Positions 63,038 through 64,000 of a DNA stretch of 64,000 bases are shown piece by piece (within the stretch, counting starts at the first letter, position 1; every line of letters starts with the position of its first letter). The stretch lies in assembly GCA_039029315.1 (NCBI GenBank), contig JBCCGK010000020.1, positions 1 to 64,000 of the forward strand, read 5' to 3'. A program made the position numbers and the translations under genes. The notes beneath the pieces were generated by a model that ran no database searches, was not told where the DNA came from, and saw only the letters and a program-made list of their open reading frames with translations. Source of the DNA: JBCCCJ01 sp039029315. Its GTDB lineage: Bacteria; Bacteroidota; Bacteroidia; J057.

Positions 63038-64000
63038 TCAGAATAAATTAATAAAGAGGATGTCACTCAAAAACTTGCTTTTGATATAGTTCTCAGTCAG
63101 ATATATGGGGTACAAATGTTTTGCCCAGCGTGTATCCGTGCCATAGCATACAGGATTTCGTTCATTTACGACATTCGCGCTGATCAAATCAATCTCATCG
63201 GAGTCTAAGCCGTCTTCTTCTTGTATTTCTCGCACCAAAATTTTTTCGATTTTCAGAACCCCTTCAAATGGACTATGGGTATATTTCTTATCTCTAATTC
63301 TCAGATACCAAACGGCAAATTTGACATCAGGGATTCTTTCCGTCTGATACATAAATGCCGGAGTTCTGTGGTAAAGGGGCAATTCTGCGATTTTGCGGGA
63401 AATATTTTTCACATCATTCGACAGAGCTTCGGGATTGAATGCTTTCGATATTCCAACTACACAGTCATAGTTGGATTTGATTTGAGACAATTCTCTTGAT
63501 TCTCCACTTTTTAAATATTCCAGTGAGCCATCTTTGACCAAAAAAGAATTATCATTCAGCTTTTTTGCTTTGACCAACGAAAGGACAATTTTCTGTTCTA
63601 GCCCTATCATTTCTTCCTGAATTCTCGCCACACCCCTATCTTCATATTTGTCCTTATCCTTTGAGGGCTGGTTGGAATAGGGCAGAATTTTCCTGATTTG
63701 TAAATGTCTCTTTTTTAATATAGACTGTTCATTGAGTCTGGTTCTCAAGTTGTTAAAGAACACTTCAGTATTTCCGAGAGATGATTCAGCATACGCATTT
63801 TCAGGAACAGAGATGGCAAGTGGGTTGTCAAGTTGAATAGGCTTGAACGAATGTTTGTCTTTGCGTTCACATACTGCCACCCCAATTTGTCCTGCTATGA
63901 TTGGATATAGTTTTTTCCCATAGGCAATGTCATCCACCTTGTAAGTTCTGCGGGAGCCATCCAAGAAATATTTGAAAAGTGGCTTCCCGTGTTGGCGTAT
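63038..64000 (-). CDS. NurA-like nuclease, 5' partial (island gene 1)
   Basis: Runs off the right edge: the frame is open to 64000 and reads FKYFLDGSRRTYKVDD near its start, so no start codon was visible. The LDGSRRT motif is the first catalytic-Asp site of the NurA domain, and the C-terminal GTDTRWAKHLYPIYLTENY is in keeping with the family. NurA is a Mn-dependent 5'-3' nuclease that acts in a complex with HerA. Here a central charged stretch (about 90-150, SKDKDKYEDRGVARIQEE) is present. A further gene upstream cannot be excluded. Confidence 0.75.
   Translation of the reverse strand: MRQHGKPLFKYFLDGSRRTYKVDDIAYGKKLYPIIAGQIGVAVCERKDKHSFKPIQLDNPLAISVPENAYAESSLGNTEVFFNNLRTRLNEQSILKKRHLQIRKILPYSNQPSKDKDKYEDRGVARIQEEMIGLEQKIVLSLVKAKKLNDNSFLVKDGSLEYLKSGESRELSQIKSNYDCVVGISKAFNPEALSNDVKNISRKIAELPLYHRTPAFMYQTERIPDVKFAVWYLRIRDKKYTHSPFEGVLKIEKILVREIQEEDGLDSDEIDLISANVVNERNPVCYGTDTRWAKHLYPIYLTENYIKSKFLSDILFINLF

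Overview
The window looks like a chromosomal segment of a Bacteroidota bacterium, probably an aerobic, possibly marine, member of the Saprospiria/Cytophagia side of the phylum. The indicators are type IX secretion (T9SS) C-terminal sorting domains on three proteins, DUF4369/DUF5106-thioredoxin lipoprotein-like proteins, a DUF4293 membrane protein, an ABC permease fused to an M1 peptidase, TAnnTTTG-type promoter boxes and the scarcity of Shine-Dalgarno sequences. The lineage is inferred from gene content only. No rRNA, tRNA or CRISPR array was seen.

Layout. 1-386: a perfect 24-bp tandem repeat and a small IS5-like MITE. 387-9439 (minus): a GPH sugar symporter, two paralogous thioredoxin-like proteins, and a tightly coupled NUDIX / flippase / CapA / asparagine-synthase-like cassette. 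9511-13892 (plus): an outer-membrane barrel, a structured repeat, a decaying HNH nuclease module and a secreted CotH-kinase protein. 14002-20686: two sulfatases, a GH32 fructanase and an AtuA-like protein, suggesting use of sulfated or fructan glycans together with the symporter. 20848-25089 (minus): a T9SS repeat protein and two tandemly duplicated beta-helix proteins. 25331-30903: accD, a di-haem cytochrome, and an ergothioneine operon (unknown gene, egtB, egtD). 30904-31512: a gene-free AT-rich stretch occupied by a 334-bp MITE and a palindromic repeat. 31513-54015: mainly housekeeping genes (acyl-CoA dehydrogenase, an Omp85-type barrel, truA, pcm, gcvP, fdhD, an ABC/M1 pair, a hybrid histidine kinase, a VOC protein and a class-V aminotransferase) with a few unknown envelope proteins.

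54021-64000 (minus): a compact, AT-richer seven-gene operon that continues past the window edge. In transcription order it encodes a NurA-like nuclease, a HerA-like DNA-translocating ATPase, an Hsp90-like GHKL ATPase, an OLD/DUF3696-like AAA ATPase, an unknown protein with a PIN-like start, a second Hsp90-like GHKL ATPase and a large radical-SAM protein. Junctions are 4-8 bp overlaps or gaps of 2-10 bp. This is the best candidate for an undescribed system: it has the composition of a prokaryotic conflict/antiphage island, but the combination does not match any named system I can recall. Function is inferred; no experimental or database check was possible.
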